Shown here: piece by piece, positions 25,412 to 35,014 of the stretch
How positions within the stretch are numbered: position 1 is the stretch's first letter
How the letters are laid out: every line of letters begins with the position of its first letter
Assembly (NCBI GenBank): GCA_028819475.1
Contig: JAPPLJ010000004.1
Span: 1 to 48,007, forward strand
Source of the DNA: Rhodospirillaceae bacterium
GTDB taxonomy: Bacteria; Pseudomonadota; Alphaproteobacteria; Bin65
DNA length: 48,007 nucleotides
Reading direction: 5' to 3'
The notes under the pieces: generated by a model
What the model saw: only the letters and a program-made list of their open reading frames with translations
Databases searched by the model: none
What the model was told of the DNA's origin: nothing
Position numbers and translations under genes: made by a program

Positions 25412-26446
25412 ATGAGAACGCAACTTGGATCAAAGACAGTCTGTTATCATCGTCGCTCGATGTTGACAGCCGCAGCAGGCGTTGCTTTCGCGATTGGTGG
25501 TGCGGCCGTTCTCGGCACGCTTACCGCGGCACCGGCGCAATCCGAGAATAAGGTCTCGGTCCGCCTCGACTACTACGCCGGGCCCGAGCAGGCCGGATTT
25601 TGGGTTGCAAAGGCGAAAGGCTGGTACGCCGCCCAGGGCTTGAACGTCGACCTGAAGGAGGGCCAGGGCTCGGATTCCACCGCACAGCTCGTCGCTGCCG
25701 GCAGGGAAACCTTCGGTTTCGTAACCGGGGATGCCCTGCTGCGAGCGAACAGCAAGGGTGCCGACCTCATGATGGTGGCGATGCCAATCCAGGATTCGGG
25801 CCTTGGATTCGCGGTCCGGAAGGATTCCGACATTCGCTCGCCGAACGATCTTGTCGGGAAGTCCTACGCGGATTCGCCCGGGTCGGCAGGCATCGGGCTT
25901 CTCCGCGCCGTATGCGAGGTCAACAATATCGACTGCGGCAAGATCAAGATCGTAACCCTTCCGACGCAGGCGGTTATTCCCGGCTTTCTCGAGGGCAAGT
26001 TCGACGCCGTGGTCTCCAACGATTGGTGGCCGTCCGGATATACCGGCTCCGGGCCCGTCCGCTTCATCAACTACCGGGACCACAAGGTGCCGTCGCTGGG
26101 GTGGGGCATCGTTGCTAAAAAGAAAACCCTGAGCGAGAGCGGTTCGGCGGCCCGGAAATTCGTCCAGGCGACGATGCGGGGCTTCGACTATGCATTCGCG
26201 AATCCGAAAGAGCTTTACGGCATCATCTCGAAGCAGGTGAAGAAATACTACTACGACGAGGCGGCGAACGTCGCAGCGCTTTCGGCATTCGTAACACGCA
26301 CGCCGAACGCCAAGGGCAAGGCGCTCGGATGGATGTCGCTCGACGATTGGAAGAATGCGATCGCTGTCCTGACGAAGTATGCGGGATTGAAAAATGCGCC
26401 GGCTGCCAAGGATGTGTTCACGAACGAATACATCAGCGGCAACTGA
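25412..26446 (+). CDS. ABC transporter periplasmic binding protein, NMT1/SsuA-like
   Basis: A 344-residue protein. The leader HRRSMLTAAAGVAF followed by APAQS looks like a signal peptide, with an RR pair that could be Tat-like, cleaved after residue about 43. The mature part fits the SsuA/THI5-like fold: LDYYAGPEQAGFWVAKAKGW, GSDSTAQLVAAGRETFG, then an interdomain DAVVSNDWWP. It captures the importer's substrate in the periplasm. GGAGG seven bases before the ATG at 25412 decides the start; the frame opening at 25259 would overlap the previous gene and lacks a signal. The 149-bp leader between 25263 and 25411 is A-rich and probably non-coding. Confidence 0.9.
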   Translation: MRTQLGSKTVCYHRRSMLTAAAGVAFAIGGAAVLGTLTAAPAQSENKVSVRLDYYAGPEQAGFWVAKAKGWYAAQGLNVDLKEGQGSDSTAQLVAAGRETFGFVTGDALLRANSKGADLMMVAMPIQDSGLGFAVRKDSDIRSPNDLVGKSYADSPGSAGIGLLRAVCEVNNIDCGKIKIVTLPTQAVIPGFLEGKFDAVVSNDWWPSGYTGSGPVRFINYRDHKVPSLGWGIVAKKKTLSESGSAARKFVQATMRGFDYAFANPKELYGIISKQVKKYYYDEAANVAALSAFVTRTPNAKGKALGWMSLDDWKNAIAVLTKYAGLKNAPAAKDVFTNEYISGN

Positions 26447-26485
26447 TGCGTTGCCGGCGTCAAAGCTGGAAAGAGTCCGGCAGGC

Positions 26486-26522
26486 GCGGCGAGGGGGCGG
26501 GGGTCGGCCCCGCGCTCGTCGC
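26486..26522 (+). other. Intercistronic hairpin between binding protein and permease genes
   Basis: GCGGCGAG (26486-26493) can pair with CTCGTCGC (26515-26522) with one G-U pair, and inside it GCGGGG (26497-26502) pairs with CCCCGC (26508-26513) around a 5-base loop. No U-run follows, so it is not a classical terminator. Hairpins at this place in binding-protein operons usually protect the upstream mRNA and reduce downstream expression, which would fit the need for more binding protein than permease. Confidence 0.5.
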
Positions 26523-26574
26523 GTCTGTGCGCTGATACCGGGCGACGGGCCCTGAACAGATTCAGGCAGGTACG

Positions 26575-27420
26575 GTGACGGGAGCCGGATCTGATGCGGG
26601 TCCGAGCCGGATTTCCTCGGGACAGAGGCGACCGGCGCGGTGGCGCCAGCGGCTGGCGGACCTGGTCTGGCCCATCTTGACGATTTTGCTCGTGCTGATC
26701 GCCTGGGAACTCTGGATCCGGCTGGGCGACGTTCCGCTGTACGTCTTCGCAGCGCCGTCCGACGCGCTCCTTGCCGCGGTTACCGAGTGGTCTACGCTCG
26801 CCCCCGAGGCCGCGGTCACCATGAAGGAAGTGGCTCTCGGCTTCGCCCTCGCGGTCGTCGTGGGCATCGGGCTCGCCTTGCTGATAGACACCTCGATGCG
26901 GTTCGAGCGCGCCGTCTATCCGTACCTTGTCGCAACCCAGGTGATCCCGATCATCGCGCTTGCGCCGGCGATCGTGATCTGGTTCGGCTACGGGCTGCTC
27001 TCGAAAGTCCTGATCGTCGCGATTTTCGGAGTCTTCGTCGTCACGATCGACACGTTGACCGGCCTGCGCATGATCGAAGAAGAAAGGCTCTACCTTGCCC
27101 GGTCTATGGGCGCCGGCACCGTCGCCATATTTTTCAAGATCCGGCTTCCCCATGCGCTGCCCAGTATTTTCGGAGGCGTCAAGCTGGCGGCGGCCTTCTC
27201 GGTCATCGGCGCCGTCGTCGCGGAATTCATCGGCGCCCACAGCGGCCTCGGCCGCCTGATCATCGTGGCTCAAACCCGTCTCGAAACCGTCACCATGCTT
27301 GCCGCGATCATCTGGCTCGCGGCGTTAGGGGTCGGTGTCTACTTTCTCATCGAGTTTATCGAAAAGCGGGCCATTCGCTGGCACGTTTCAAGGCGACTCG
27401 AAGAAACCCATTTGACGTAG
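26575..27420 (+). CDS. ABC transporter permease, SsuC/TauC-like, first copy
   Basis: A 281-residue inner-membrane permease with about six hydrophobic segments. The EAA-like loop (ARSMGAGTVAIFFKIRLPHA, residues about 180-200) contacts the ATPase. The N-terminus is a charged cytoplasmic tail. GTG at 26575 is the start, with AGGCAGG just upstream. It is 128 bp after the binding-protein gene, beyond a strong hairpin, and followed by a second permease after 4 bp. Two different permeases suggest a heterodimeric channel. Confidence 0.9.
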   Translation: MTGAGSDAGPSRISSGQRRPARWRQRLADLVWPILTILLVLIAWELWIRLGDVPLYVFAAPSDALLAAVTEWSTLAPEAAVTMKEVALGFALAVVVGIGLALLIDTSMRFERAVYPYLVATQVIPIIALAPAIVIWFGYGLLSKVLIVAIFGVFVVTIDTLTGLRMIEEERLYLARSMGAGTVAIFFKIRLPHALPSIFGGVKLAAAFSVIGAVVAEFIGAHSGLGRLIIVAQTRLETVTMLAAIIWLAALGVGVYFLIEFIEKRAIRWHVSRRLEETHLT

Positions 27421-27424
27421 TCGG

Positions 27425-28315
27425 ATGTTGGACAGGATCAGACCCGGCGCCGGAAACACCCCCCCTCAACATGGCGGGAAGAGGCCGGTTGCCGATCTTC
27501 GAAAGCGGGGCAGGAATTTGTTGCGCCTGCCGATCGGAAGCCGCCGATCGGGCCGGTTTCCCTACTCCGCCGCCGGAATCGTCTTGGGTCTCGCGGTCTG
27601 GGAGGCGGGTGTGCGTCTCGGAGACATCCCGCACTACGTGCTGCCGCCGCTGACCGAGGTGCTTCGGACGGCGGTCGAAGAGAGCGGCTACCTGCTTGCC
27701 GAGACCTGGGTAACGTTTCAGGAAATCGTAGCCGGGTTCCTGTTGAGTGTCATCGTCGGGATTTCACTGGCATTCCTGATCGTGTCGGTGCGCACGATCG
27801 GCAAGAGCATCTATCCGATCCTGGTCATTTCGCAGGTGATTCCAAAGATCGTGTTTGCCCCGGTATTCCTGGTCCTGTTCGGATTCGGAATGACCTCGAA
27901 AATCCTCATCGCATTCCTGCTTTCCTTCTTCCCGATCGTGATCGACACGGTCCTCGGGTTGCGTTCAACGTCCGTGGAAGCCCTGCATTTTGCCCGCTCG
28001 ACAGGTGCGGGATCGATGCGCACGTTGCTTTTGATTCGCTTCCCGAACGCCCTCCCTCAAATGTTTGCCGGGCTGAAGCTCGCCGCCACCTTTTCGGTCA
28101 CCGGCGCCGTTCTCTCCGAGTTCATCGGCGCCGACCAGGGACTCGGGCGTGCCATGCTGAAGGCGAGTGCGGGCCGCGAAACCGATGTCGTCTTTGCGGG
28201 TGTGCTCTACATCAGCGCGGTCGGCTTCGGCATGTTTCTGCTCATGCAGTATCTCGAAAGCGTGGTCGCATACTGGCACGTTTCGCAGCGTCGCCGGCGG
28301 GCGCTGGCGGGGTGA
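27425..28315 (+). CDS. ABC transporter permease, SsuC/TauC-like, second copy
   Basis: A 296-residue paralogue of the preceding permease, with a long, basic, probably disordered N-terminal tail (residues 1-45) and about six membrane segments after it. The EAA-like loop reads ARSTGAGSMRTLLLIRFPNA, close to the first copy. ATG at 27425 follows the previous stop by 4 bp, so translation is likely coupled. It is the last gene of the ABC operon. The next 217 bp before the tRNA gene contain no gene and no clear terminator. Confidence 0.9.
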   Translation: MLDRIRPGAGNTPPQHGGKRPVADLRKRGRNLLRLPIGSRRSGRFPYSAAGIVLGLAVWEAGVRLGDIPHYVLPPLTEVLRTAVEESGYLLAETWVTFQEIVAGFLLSVIVGISLAFLIVSVRTIGKSIYPILVISQVIPKIVFAPVFLVLFGFGMTSKILIAFLLSFFPIVIDTVLGLRSTSVEALHFARSTGAGSMRTLLLIRFPNALPQMFAGLKLAATFSVTGAVLSEFIGADQGLGRAMLKASAGRETDVVFAGVLYISAVGFGMFLLMQYLESVVAYWHVSQRRRRALAG

Positions 28316-28532
28316 CGGACGACGAATTCTGTTCGGCGCGGTCGTCGAACGTTGTGCCAAGCCTTCGAAATCGCTTTTGATCTGGGCGGTCGAGGAGGCG
28401 CGACGAATAATAGCCGCATACAACATGAGGTTCGCTTCAGGCGGTTCGAACCTTTAACCGCCAAGTCATTGATCTATAGTCGAATCGGAAATAGCCGACC
28501 ATTTTTCGATCTTCACCGGATTTTGGTTCAAT

Positions 28533-28609
28533 TGGCGCGCCCGGGAAGATTCGAACTCCCAACCTCCTGATCCGTAGTCAGGTGCTCTATCCAGTTGAGC
28601 TACGGGCGC
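28533..28609 (-). tRNA. tRNA-Arg (anticodon ACG)
   Basis: Reading the minus strand, the 77-nt gene starts GCGCCCGTAGCTCA, has an anticodon arm CCTGA-CTACGGA-TCAGG, so the anticodon is ACG, and a T arm with GTTCGAATC. The acceptor CGGGCGC pairs with the 5' end and is followed by discriminator G and an encoded CCA. A34 is expected to become inosine, reading CGU, CGC and CGA. The gene is isolated between the ABC operon and a lipoprotein gene. Possible promoter elements lie about 110 bp upstream (around 28720) but are not convincing. Confidence 0.97.
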
Positions 28610-28799
28610 TGCCGGCGCGGGCTTTGGTGCCGCGCGTGTCGACCGGCTTCGGTGCATCGGCGGCGGGGCAGGCACCCCGGCCGCCCCGGCCAAATTGGCC
28701 GGCCGCGCTGTCCGGTCAGGCTATGGTTTGTAAGCATTGGCCGGCGCCTTGGAAAGGGGCGCGACATTGCGGCCGCCGTTGCGCCGGCCTGGCCCGCCG

Positions 28800-28841
28800 C
28801 CCCGGTCCCGGCGCCCCGGTCCCGACGCCCCGGTCCCGACG
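28800..28841. repeat. Three 14-bp tandem repeats upstream of lipoprotein gene
   Basis: CCCCGGTCCCGGCG (28800-28813) is followed by two copies of CCCCGGTCCCGACG (28814-28827, 28828-28841). They lie about 50 bp before the lipoprotein ATG in a 282-bp gap with no other gene. The core CCCCGGTCCC is the same as in the 12-bp repeats at 19024-19058. Confidence 0.75.
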
Positions 28842-28891
28842 TGGGCGAAATCGGGCTGGCCCGTCCGGCCGATTGCGGGCAAGCTGCCGCC

Positions 28892-29731
28892 ATGTCGAAC
28901 CGGGCCGGAACCGACGCTGTGAAACGCGCTGCCCGCCATATGGCGCTGCCCGCGCTTATCCTCTCCGGTGCGGCGCTGGCCGGCTGCACCGGGGGCGAGC
29001 GCACCCTGTTCCTCACCTTCGCCGGCGAGACGCCGGGCACGCGCACGCCGTTCGTCGAAATCACCGGCGCCCCGCCCCTGGGCCGGCCGCCGCCGAAGGC
29101 GCCGGACCTCCGGTTCCGCCCGGCGGTGGGGAGCGATGCGGCGGGGAGCGATGCGGCGCCGGCCGCCGCGGCGCAGGTCGCGGAAACCGGCGGCGGTGCC
29201 GCCGTCGCCGACGCCCATCGCCGGGTGGAGCGGGCGCTCGCCGACCGGGACGAGGAATTCGCCCTGCGCAAACGCTCGCTCGCCCTTTATGCCCGGAACT
29301 ATCTGGCGGCGGCCGGTGCGTTCGGGCTCCAGGCCGGCGACCCGCTGCCGGCGGACGATGCCCGCCACCGGGCGCGCATGACGGCGGCGCGCGACGCGCT
29401 GGATGCGATCGGCGGCGATCTCGTCAAGCTCAATGCGCTGATCCTCCGGATCGAGCGGGACCGGATCGCGGCGCGCCGGGTTGCCGCCTCGGCACAGGAT
29501 GTTCATCGCGGCGGCGGCGGGCCGGCGCAGGCCGCGCTCGTGCAGGCCGCCGGGGCCACGGCTGCCGCGGCGAACGATATGCTGTCGGCGGTCCGCGCCT
29601 TCGCCGGCGACTGGCTGGACTATGTGATCGGCCAGCGCGAGACGCTGAACCGGCTGGCCGCGCAGGTCGCCGCCGCGACCGGCGCCGATACCGTCGAAAC
29701 GATCCCGGTCCGCCAGACGCTGTTCGAATAG
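28892..29731 (+). CDS. Predicted lipoprotein of unknown function
   Basis: A 279-residue protein starting MSNRAGTDAVKRAARHMALP. The N-terminus is a basic stretch, then ALILSGAALAGC, a clear lipobox (L-A-G-C), so it should be lipid-anchored at the cell envelope. The mature part has a Pro/Ala-rich linker (residues about 55-105) and then long helical segments rich in Ala, Arg and Leu, probably coiled coil (residues about 110-265). I do not recognise a family. An internal ATG at residue 17 is an alternative start and would make a more typical lipoprotein leader. It is convergent with ccrM, with a 22-bp gap. Confidence 0.7.
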   Translation: MSNRAGTDAVKRAARHMALPALILSGAALAGCTGGERTLFLTFAGETPGTRTPFVEITGAPPLGRPPPKAPDLRFRPAVGSDAAGSDAAPAAAAQVAETGGGAAVADAHRRVERALADRDEEFALRKRSLALYARNYLAAAGAFGLQAGDPLPADDARHRARMTAARDALDAIGGDLVKLNALILRIERDRIAARRVAASAQDVHRGGGGPAQAALVQAAGATAAAANDMLSAVRAFAGDWLDYVIGQRETLNRLAAQVAAATGADTVETIPVRQTLFE

Positions 29732-29753
29732 CGGGGCCTGTCCGCCGACCTCG

Positions 29754-30899
<1,146 letters not shown>

Positions 30900-30952
30900 T
30901 TATTCGCAATTGTTCGGCGGTCAATCTCGAAGCTGCCGTTTAATTTTGAACT

Positions 30953-31588
30953 TCATTCAATGTCCGCCAGCATATCCCGCACGGGCGCGAAGGTTCGCCG
31001 GTGGTGCGGCGTCGGGCCGAGGGCGGCGAGCGCGGCCCGGTGCGCGGCCACGCCATAGCCGGCGTTGCGCTCCCAGCCATAGCCGGGATGCTCGGCGGCG
31101 AGCCGCGCCATGATGCGGTCGCGGGTCACCTTGGCGACGATGGAGGCCGCGGCGATCGACAGGGACTGCCGGTCGCCGCCGACCACCGGGCGCGCCGGGC
31201 AGGGCAGGTCCGGCGCCCGGTTGCCGTCGACCAGCACCGCCGCCGGCGGCACCTCTAGCGCGGCGACGGCGCGCTGCATGGCGAGCATTGTCGCGCGGAG
31301 GATGTTGAGCCGGTCGATTTCCGCGACGCTGGCCGCGCCTGTGCCGACCGTCCCGGCTTCGAGAATCGCGGCAAAGGCGGCCTCGCGCCGGGCCGGCGTG
31401 AGCCGTTTCGAATCGTCGATCAGGCCGCGCACCGCGGGCGGCAGCGCCAGGCCGGGGAAGCACACGGCGGCCGCAACGACCGGGCCGGCCAGCGGCCCGC
31501 GCCCGGCCTCGTCGACCCCGGCGACCAGGATTTCTCGGGTTCCGCCCGCGGCGCCGGCCAGGGCCCGTTCGGCGGCGAAATCAGGCAT
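30953..31588 (-). CDS. rnhB: Ribonuclease HII
   Basis: A 211-residue protein. [20 protein letters not shown] near residue 23 has the DEAGRGP catalytic motif with Asp and Glu. [10 protein letters not shown] near residue 117 and [16 protein letters not shown] near residue 145 contain the other acidic and Lys residues. It cleaves RNA in RNA/DNA hybrids, including single ribonucleotides, in the cytoplasm. Its start overlaps the stop of the upstream antiporter gene by 8 bp. rnhB beside ccrM is a common order in alphaproteobacteria. Confidence 0.96.
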   Translation of the reverse strand: MPDFAAERALAGAAGGTREILVAGVDEAGRGPLAGPVVAAAVCFPGLALPPAVRGLIDDSKRLTPARREAAFAAILEAGTVGTGAASVAEIDRLNILRATMLAMQRAVAALEVPPAAVLVDGNRAPDLPCPARPVVGGDRQSLSIAAASIVAKVTRDRIMARLAAEHPGYGWERNAGYGVAAHRAALAALGPTPHHRRTFAPVRDMLADIE

Positions 31589-32984
31589 TGTCCGGATCGG
31601 CCCGGTTTGCGGCGTCCGGCGTGGCGCTCCGGTCGGGCAGCAGTGCCGGCCCGTCCCCGGATTCCGCCGGAAGCTGCGCTTTGGCGCGCCGGCGAAACCG
31701 GCCGGCGAGGCGCAGTCTTCGCCAGGCGCGCAGCAGGATTGCCCAGAGGGCGAGCAGGTGACGGGCGACGGCCGCCGTTCTGCGGGTCTCGACCGCCTGC
31801 AGGGTGCCGCGCAGGGAGGTCACGCCCAGCATGATGACCCGGATCAGCCGCCGCGCGATGGCGATCCACAGGGGCGACATCAGCAGCGAGAAGGCGATGA
31901 CGGCGACGATCAACTGCCCGGATTCGCTCGTGATGATGGCGCGTTCCTGCGCCACCTCGCTGACGACGAGCGAAAACTCGCCGATCTGGGCGAGCAGGAT
32001 GCCGGCGACCAGCGCGTTGGGCCAGGGCTCGCGCAGCAGCCGGAGGATGCCGACATTGACCGCCGTCTTGACCACGGTAACGGTGACGAGCAGCAGGATC
32101 ACCGTGCCGAGATTTTCCCAGATGAACCGCAGGTCTATCAGCAGGCCGATCGACAGGAAAAACACGACCATCAGCACGCTCTGGATCGGCCGCGTCGTGC
32201 GGACCATCGGCGCGCGGGCCGTGCTGTTGCCGATCACAAGGCCGGCGAGGAAGGCGCCGAGCACCGGCGACAGGCCGAGGATGCCGGTAAGCGCCGCTGC
32301 GCCGAAGCAGAAGCAGAGCGCGGCGAGCGGCAGGATTTCCGGCGCCGCGCCGGCCACGGCGGAAAACGGCAACACGAGGCGCCGCCGGCGGCTGAGATAG
32401 AGGATGAAGGCGATCAGCAGGCCGATCGACAACAGGATCTTGGCGAGGTCGAGCAGGCCGGGCTCGCTGTCGCCGAACAGGCCGATGGTCAGCAGCATCG
32501 GCACCACGGCGAGGTCCTGGGCGATCAGGATGCCGATGGTGAGCTGGCCGACCGGCTGGCGCAGCAGGTCGAGCTGCTCGAGCATCTTGACGACGACCGC
32601 GGTGCTCGACAGGGCGACGACGAAGCCCAGCACGACGACGACCGGCGTCGGCCAGCCCCCGACCCAGCCGATCAGCAGCATCGCGCCGACCGCAATCGCG
32701 ATCTGGAGCAGGGTGGCGCCGACGGCGACCTTCCAGATCGCCTTGAAGCCGCGCAGGCTGAGCTCCATGCCGACGAGGAACAGCAGCATCAGCACGCCGA
32801 GCTCGGCGAGGACCGCGACGCTCAGCCGGTCCTCGACCAGCTGGAAACCGGACGGGCCGAGCACGACGCCGGCCACGATGTAGCCGACGATCACCGGCTG
32901 GCGCATCCGCACCATCAGCAGGCCGCCCGCGAGCGCGATCAGCCCGACAAGGGCAAGGCCGGTCAGTTCGACGCCGTCGTGCAT
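31581..32984 (-). CDS. CPA2-family cation/proton antiporter, without RCK domain
   Basis: A 467-residue membrane protein with about 12-13 hydrophobic segments over residues 5-390. Landmarks are [16 protein letters not shown] near residue 60 and [15 protein letters not shown] near residue 120, both typical of the Kef/RosB/CPA2 exchangers, and [17 protein letters not shown] near residue 320. It should exchange Na+ or K+ for H+ across the inner membrane. KefB and KefC carry a C-terminal RCK/TrkA-N nucleotide-binding domain; here only about 75 basic residues follow the membrane part, so the glutathione-gated regulation of KefB and KefC is not expected. It is first in a probable operon with rnhB, overlapping it by 8 bp. 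Confidence 0.9.
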   Translation of the reverse strand: MHDGVELTGLALVGLIALAGGLLMVRMRQPVIVGYIVAGVVLGPSGFQLVEDRLSVAVLAELGVLMLLFLVGMELSLRGFKAIWKVAVGATLLQIAIAVGAMLLIGWVGGWPTPVVVVLGFVVALSSTAVVVKMLEQLDLLRQPVGQLTIGILIAQDLAVVPMLLTIGLFGDSEPGLLDLAKILLSIGLLIAFILYLSRRRRLVLPFSAVAGAAPEILPLAALCFCFGAAALTGILGLSPVLGAFLAGLVIGNSTARAPMVRTTRPIQSVLMVVFFLSIGLLIDLRFIWENLGTVILLLVTVTVVKTAVNVGILRLLREPWPNALVAGILLAQIGEFSLVVSEVAQERAIITSESGQLIVAVIAFSLLMSPLWIAIARRLIRVIMLGVTSLRGTLQAVETRRTAAVARHLLALWAILLRAWRRLRLAGRFRRRAKAQLPAESGDGPALLPDRSATPDAANRADPDNA

Positions 32985-33039
32985 GGCGCCAGTCTATCAT
33001 CGCGGCGGCAGCGTGAGAATCCGGCTGGGACGGCGCTCC

Positions 33040-34206
33040 CTAGAACAGGCTCATCTGCCGGCCATCCCTTGCTGGCTTGACGAACAGGTCCGTGCGCAGG
33101 GGGTTGCCCTCCCGCTTCAGGCCAAGCCGCCGGACGGCCATGGCGAAGCGGATGTCCAGCGCCTTGCCGAAGGCGCCCTTGCCGACCATGCGCTCGCCCC
33201 ATTGGGCGTTGTTCAGCTTGCCCTCGCGCAGCGCGCGGACGGTGTTCAGCACCTTGTTGCGCTTCGCCGGATAGTGCGTGTCGAGCCAGTCGGCGAAAAG
33301 GTCCTTCACCTCGCCGGGCAGGCGCAGCAGGATCCAGGAAGCGAGCGAGGCGCCGGCGTCGCGCGCCGCCTCGAGGATCGCCTCCATCTCGTGGTCGGTG
33401 ATGCCCGGCACCACCGGCGCGACCATGACCCGGACAGGGATGCCGGCCTCCGCCAACGACCGGATCGCCGCCAGCCGCCGCGCCGGCGCGGCTGCCCGCG
33501 GCTCCATCGCCCGCGCAAGCGTCCGCTCCAGCGTCGTCACCGAAAGGGCGGCCGCGGCAAGGCCCTTTTCCGCCATCGGCGCGAGGATATCGATATCCCG
33601 CTCGATCAGGGCCGACTTGGTGACGATGGTGACCGGATGGTTGCAGTCCGCCAGCACTTTCAGGATTTGGCGCGTGATCCGCCGTTCCCGCTCGACGGGC
33701 TGATACGGGTCGGTGTTCGTGCCCATGGCGATGGGTGCGCAGCGGTAGGACGGCCGGGCCAGTTCCTGCCGCAGCAGGGCAGCGGCGTCCGGCTTGGCGA
33801 ACAGCCGGGTCTCGAAATCGACGCCCGGCGACAGGCCGAGCCAGGCGTGGCTCGGCCTTGCATAGCAATAGACGCAGCCGTGCTCGCAGCCGCGATAGGG
33901 ATTGATCGAGCGGTCGAAGCCGACGTCCGGCGAGTCGTTGCGCGCGATCACCGTGCGCGTCGCGTCGACCGTCACCGTCGTCGGCACGGCAGCGGCGGGC
34001 AGGCCCGCCTCCGCCCCGTCCGGGTCGGCCGGCGCGTCCCAGCCGTCGAAGAAGGGGTCGCGCCGGATCGTCTCGAACCGGTTCGGCGGATTGAACCCCG
34101 CGCCCCGGCCGCGGAAGGCCTGCCCGGACGGGCGTCGTGGGCCGGGCGACCGAGAATCGAACGGCGTACTCTCCGGAATTCGGGTGACGGGGTCCATACC
34201 GGTCAT
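33040..34206 (-). CDS. PA0069/SplB-like radical SAM protein
   Basis: A 388-residue protein when started at 34206 (MTGMDPVTR; a second ATG at 34197 is equally possible). The frame continuing to 35088 lies across two genes on the other strand and is rejected. YRGCEHGCVYCYARPSHAW near residue 105 has the C-x3-C-x2-C cluster motif of radical SAM enzymes, in the COG1533 family annotated as related to spore photoproduct lyase. MGTNTDPYQPVERERRITR is another family signature. The true reaction is unknown. The promoter region holds a perfect alphaproteobacterial LexA box (34234-34248), which supports a DNA-damage role. Gene start to the divergent transferase start is 114 bp. Confidence 0.88.
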   Translation of the reverse strand: MTGMDPVTRIPESTPFDSRSPGPRRPSGQAFRGRGAGFNPPNRFETIRRDPFFDGWDAPADPDGAEAGLPAAAVPTTVTVDATRTVIARNDSPDVGFDRSINPYRGCEHGCVYCYARPSHAWLGLSPGVDFETRLFAKPDAAALLRQELARPSYRCAPIAMGTNTDPYQPVERERRITRQILKVLADCNHPVTIVTKSALIERDIDILAPMAEKGLAAAALSVTTLERTLARAMEPRAAAPARRLAAIRSLAEAGIPVRVMVAPVVPGITDHEMEAILEAARDAGASLASWILLRLPGEVKDLFADWLDTHYPAKRNKVLNTVRALREGKLNNAQWGERMVGKGAFGKALDIRFAMAVRRLGLKREGNPLRTDLFVKPARDGRQMSLF

Positions 34207-34233
34207 CGTGGGTATTCCGGCTGCCGGAGTCAA

Positions 34234-34248
34234 GAACAAAAAAAGAAC
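34234..34248 (-). promoter_or_regulatory. LexA (SOS) box upstream of the radical SAM gene
   Basis: On the minus strand the sequence is GTTC-TTTTTTT-GTTC, an exact match to GTTC-N7-GTTC, the LexA operator known for Rhizobiales, Caulobacter and other alphaproteobacteria. It lies 28 bp before the radical SAM ATG at 34206. A possible -35 TTGTCA (34258-34253) lies next to it, but no good -10 is seen. It could also affect the divergent transferase gene. Confidence 0.7.
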
Positions 34249-34320
34249 AATTTGACAAGCCGGCGTACCGCTGTGCGCCGCCGCTTGAACGACGGGGCCG
34301 GCTGGGCGAGACAGGCGGTC

Positions 34321-35013
34321 ATGACTCCTATCGGCCTGAGCATCGTGATCCCGACGCTGAACGAGGCGGCCCGCCTGCCTGCGACGTTCGCAGCGTTGTC
34401 GGCACCGGCCGGGGGCGGCGGCGAAGGGCTGGAAATCCTGGTCAGCGACGGCGGTTCGCGGGATGCGACGGCGGAGCTTGCGGGAGCGGCCGGCGCGCAG
34501 GTCGTAACCGGCGCGCAGGGGCGCGGTGCACAACTGGCGACAGGCGCAGACGCGGCGCAAGGCGGCTGGTTGCTCTTCCTGCACGCCGATACCCGCCTCG
34601 CCCCCGGCTGGCACGCCGCCGCCACCGCCTTCATGGCCGATCCGGCGAACCGGCAGCGCGCGGGCTACGGCCGGTTCCGGCTCGACGATCCGCACCCGCG
34701 CGCCCGGCGGCTCGAGAAGCGGGTAGCCTGGCGCTGCCGGCGCTTCGGCCTGCCCTACGGCGACCAGGGGCTGCTGGTCGCCCGCGATTTCTACCGGGCG
34801 CTCGGCGGCTACCGGCCGCTGCCGCTGTTCGAGGATGTCGACCTGGTCCGCCGCATCGGCCAGAACCGGCTCGTGCCGCTGGACATCGACGCGGTGACAG
34901 GGGCGGAAAGGTTTTTGCAGGCCGGCTACCGCCACCGCTCGGCGCGCAATCTCGCCCTGCTCTCGCTCTATCTGATGGGCGTGCCGCCGGCCTTGCTGGC
35001 GCGGCTGTATTGA
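34321..35013 (+). CDS. Family 2 glycosyltransferase, rSAM/selenodomain-associated type 2
   Basis: A 230-residue GT-A protein. LSIVIPTLNEAARLP at the start is the nucleotide-sugar fold, LVSDGGSRDAT follows near residue 41, and LLFLHADTRLAPGW near residue 81 holds the DxD-like metal site. FGLPYGDQGLLV and EDVDLVRRIG are signatures of the TIGR04283 group. The acceptor and sugar are unknown. It is translationally adjacent to the type 1 transferase (one base between stop and ATG). This pair usually travels with a radical SAM protein of the selenodomain kind; the neighbour here is a different radical SAM family. Confidence 0.88.
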   Translation: MTPIGLSIVIPTLNEAARLPATFAALSAPAGGGGEGLEILVSDGGSRDATAELAGAAGAQVVTGAQGRGAQLATGADAAQGGWLLFLHADTRLAPGWHAAATAFMADPANRQRAGYGRFRLDDPHPRARRLEKRVAWRCRRFGLPYGDQGLLVARDFYRALGGYRPLPLFEDVDLVRRIGQNRLVPLDIDAVTGAERFLQAGYRHRSARNLALLSLYLMGVPPALLARLY

Positions 35014-35014
35014 C

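Noticed and set aside
28466..28693. Minus-strand 75-codon frame containing VAQLDRAPDYGSGGWEFES
   Set aside because: This is the well-known spurious translation of a tRNA gene; the DNA is tRNA-Arg(ACG).
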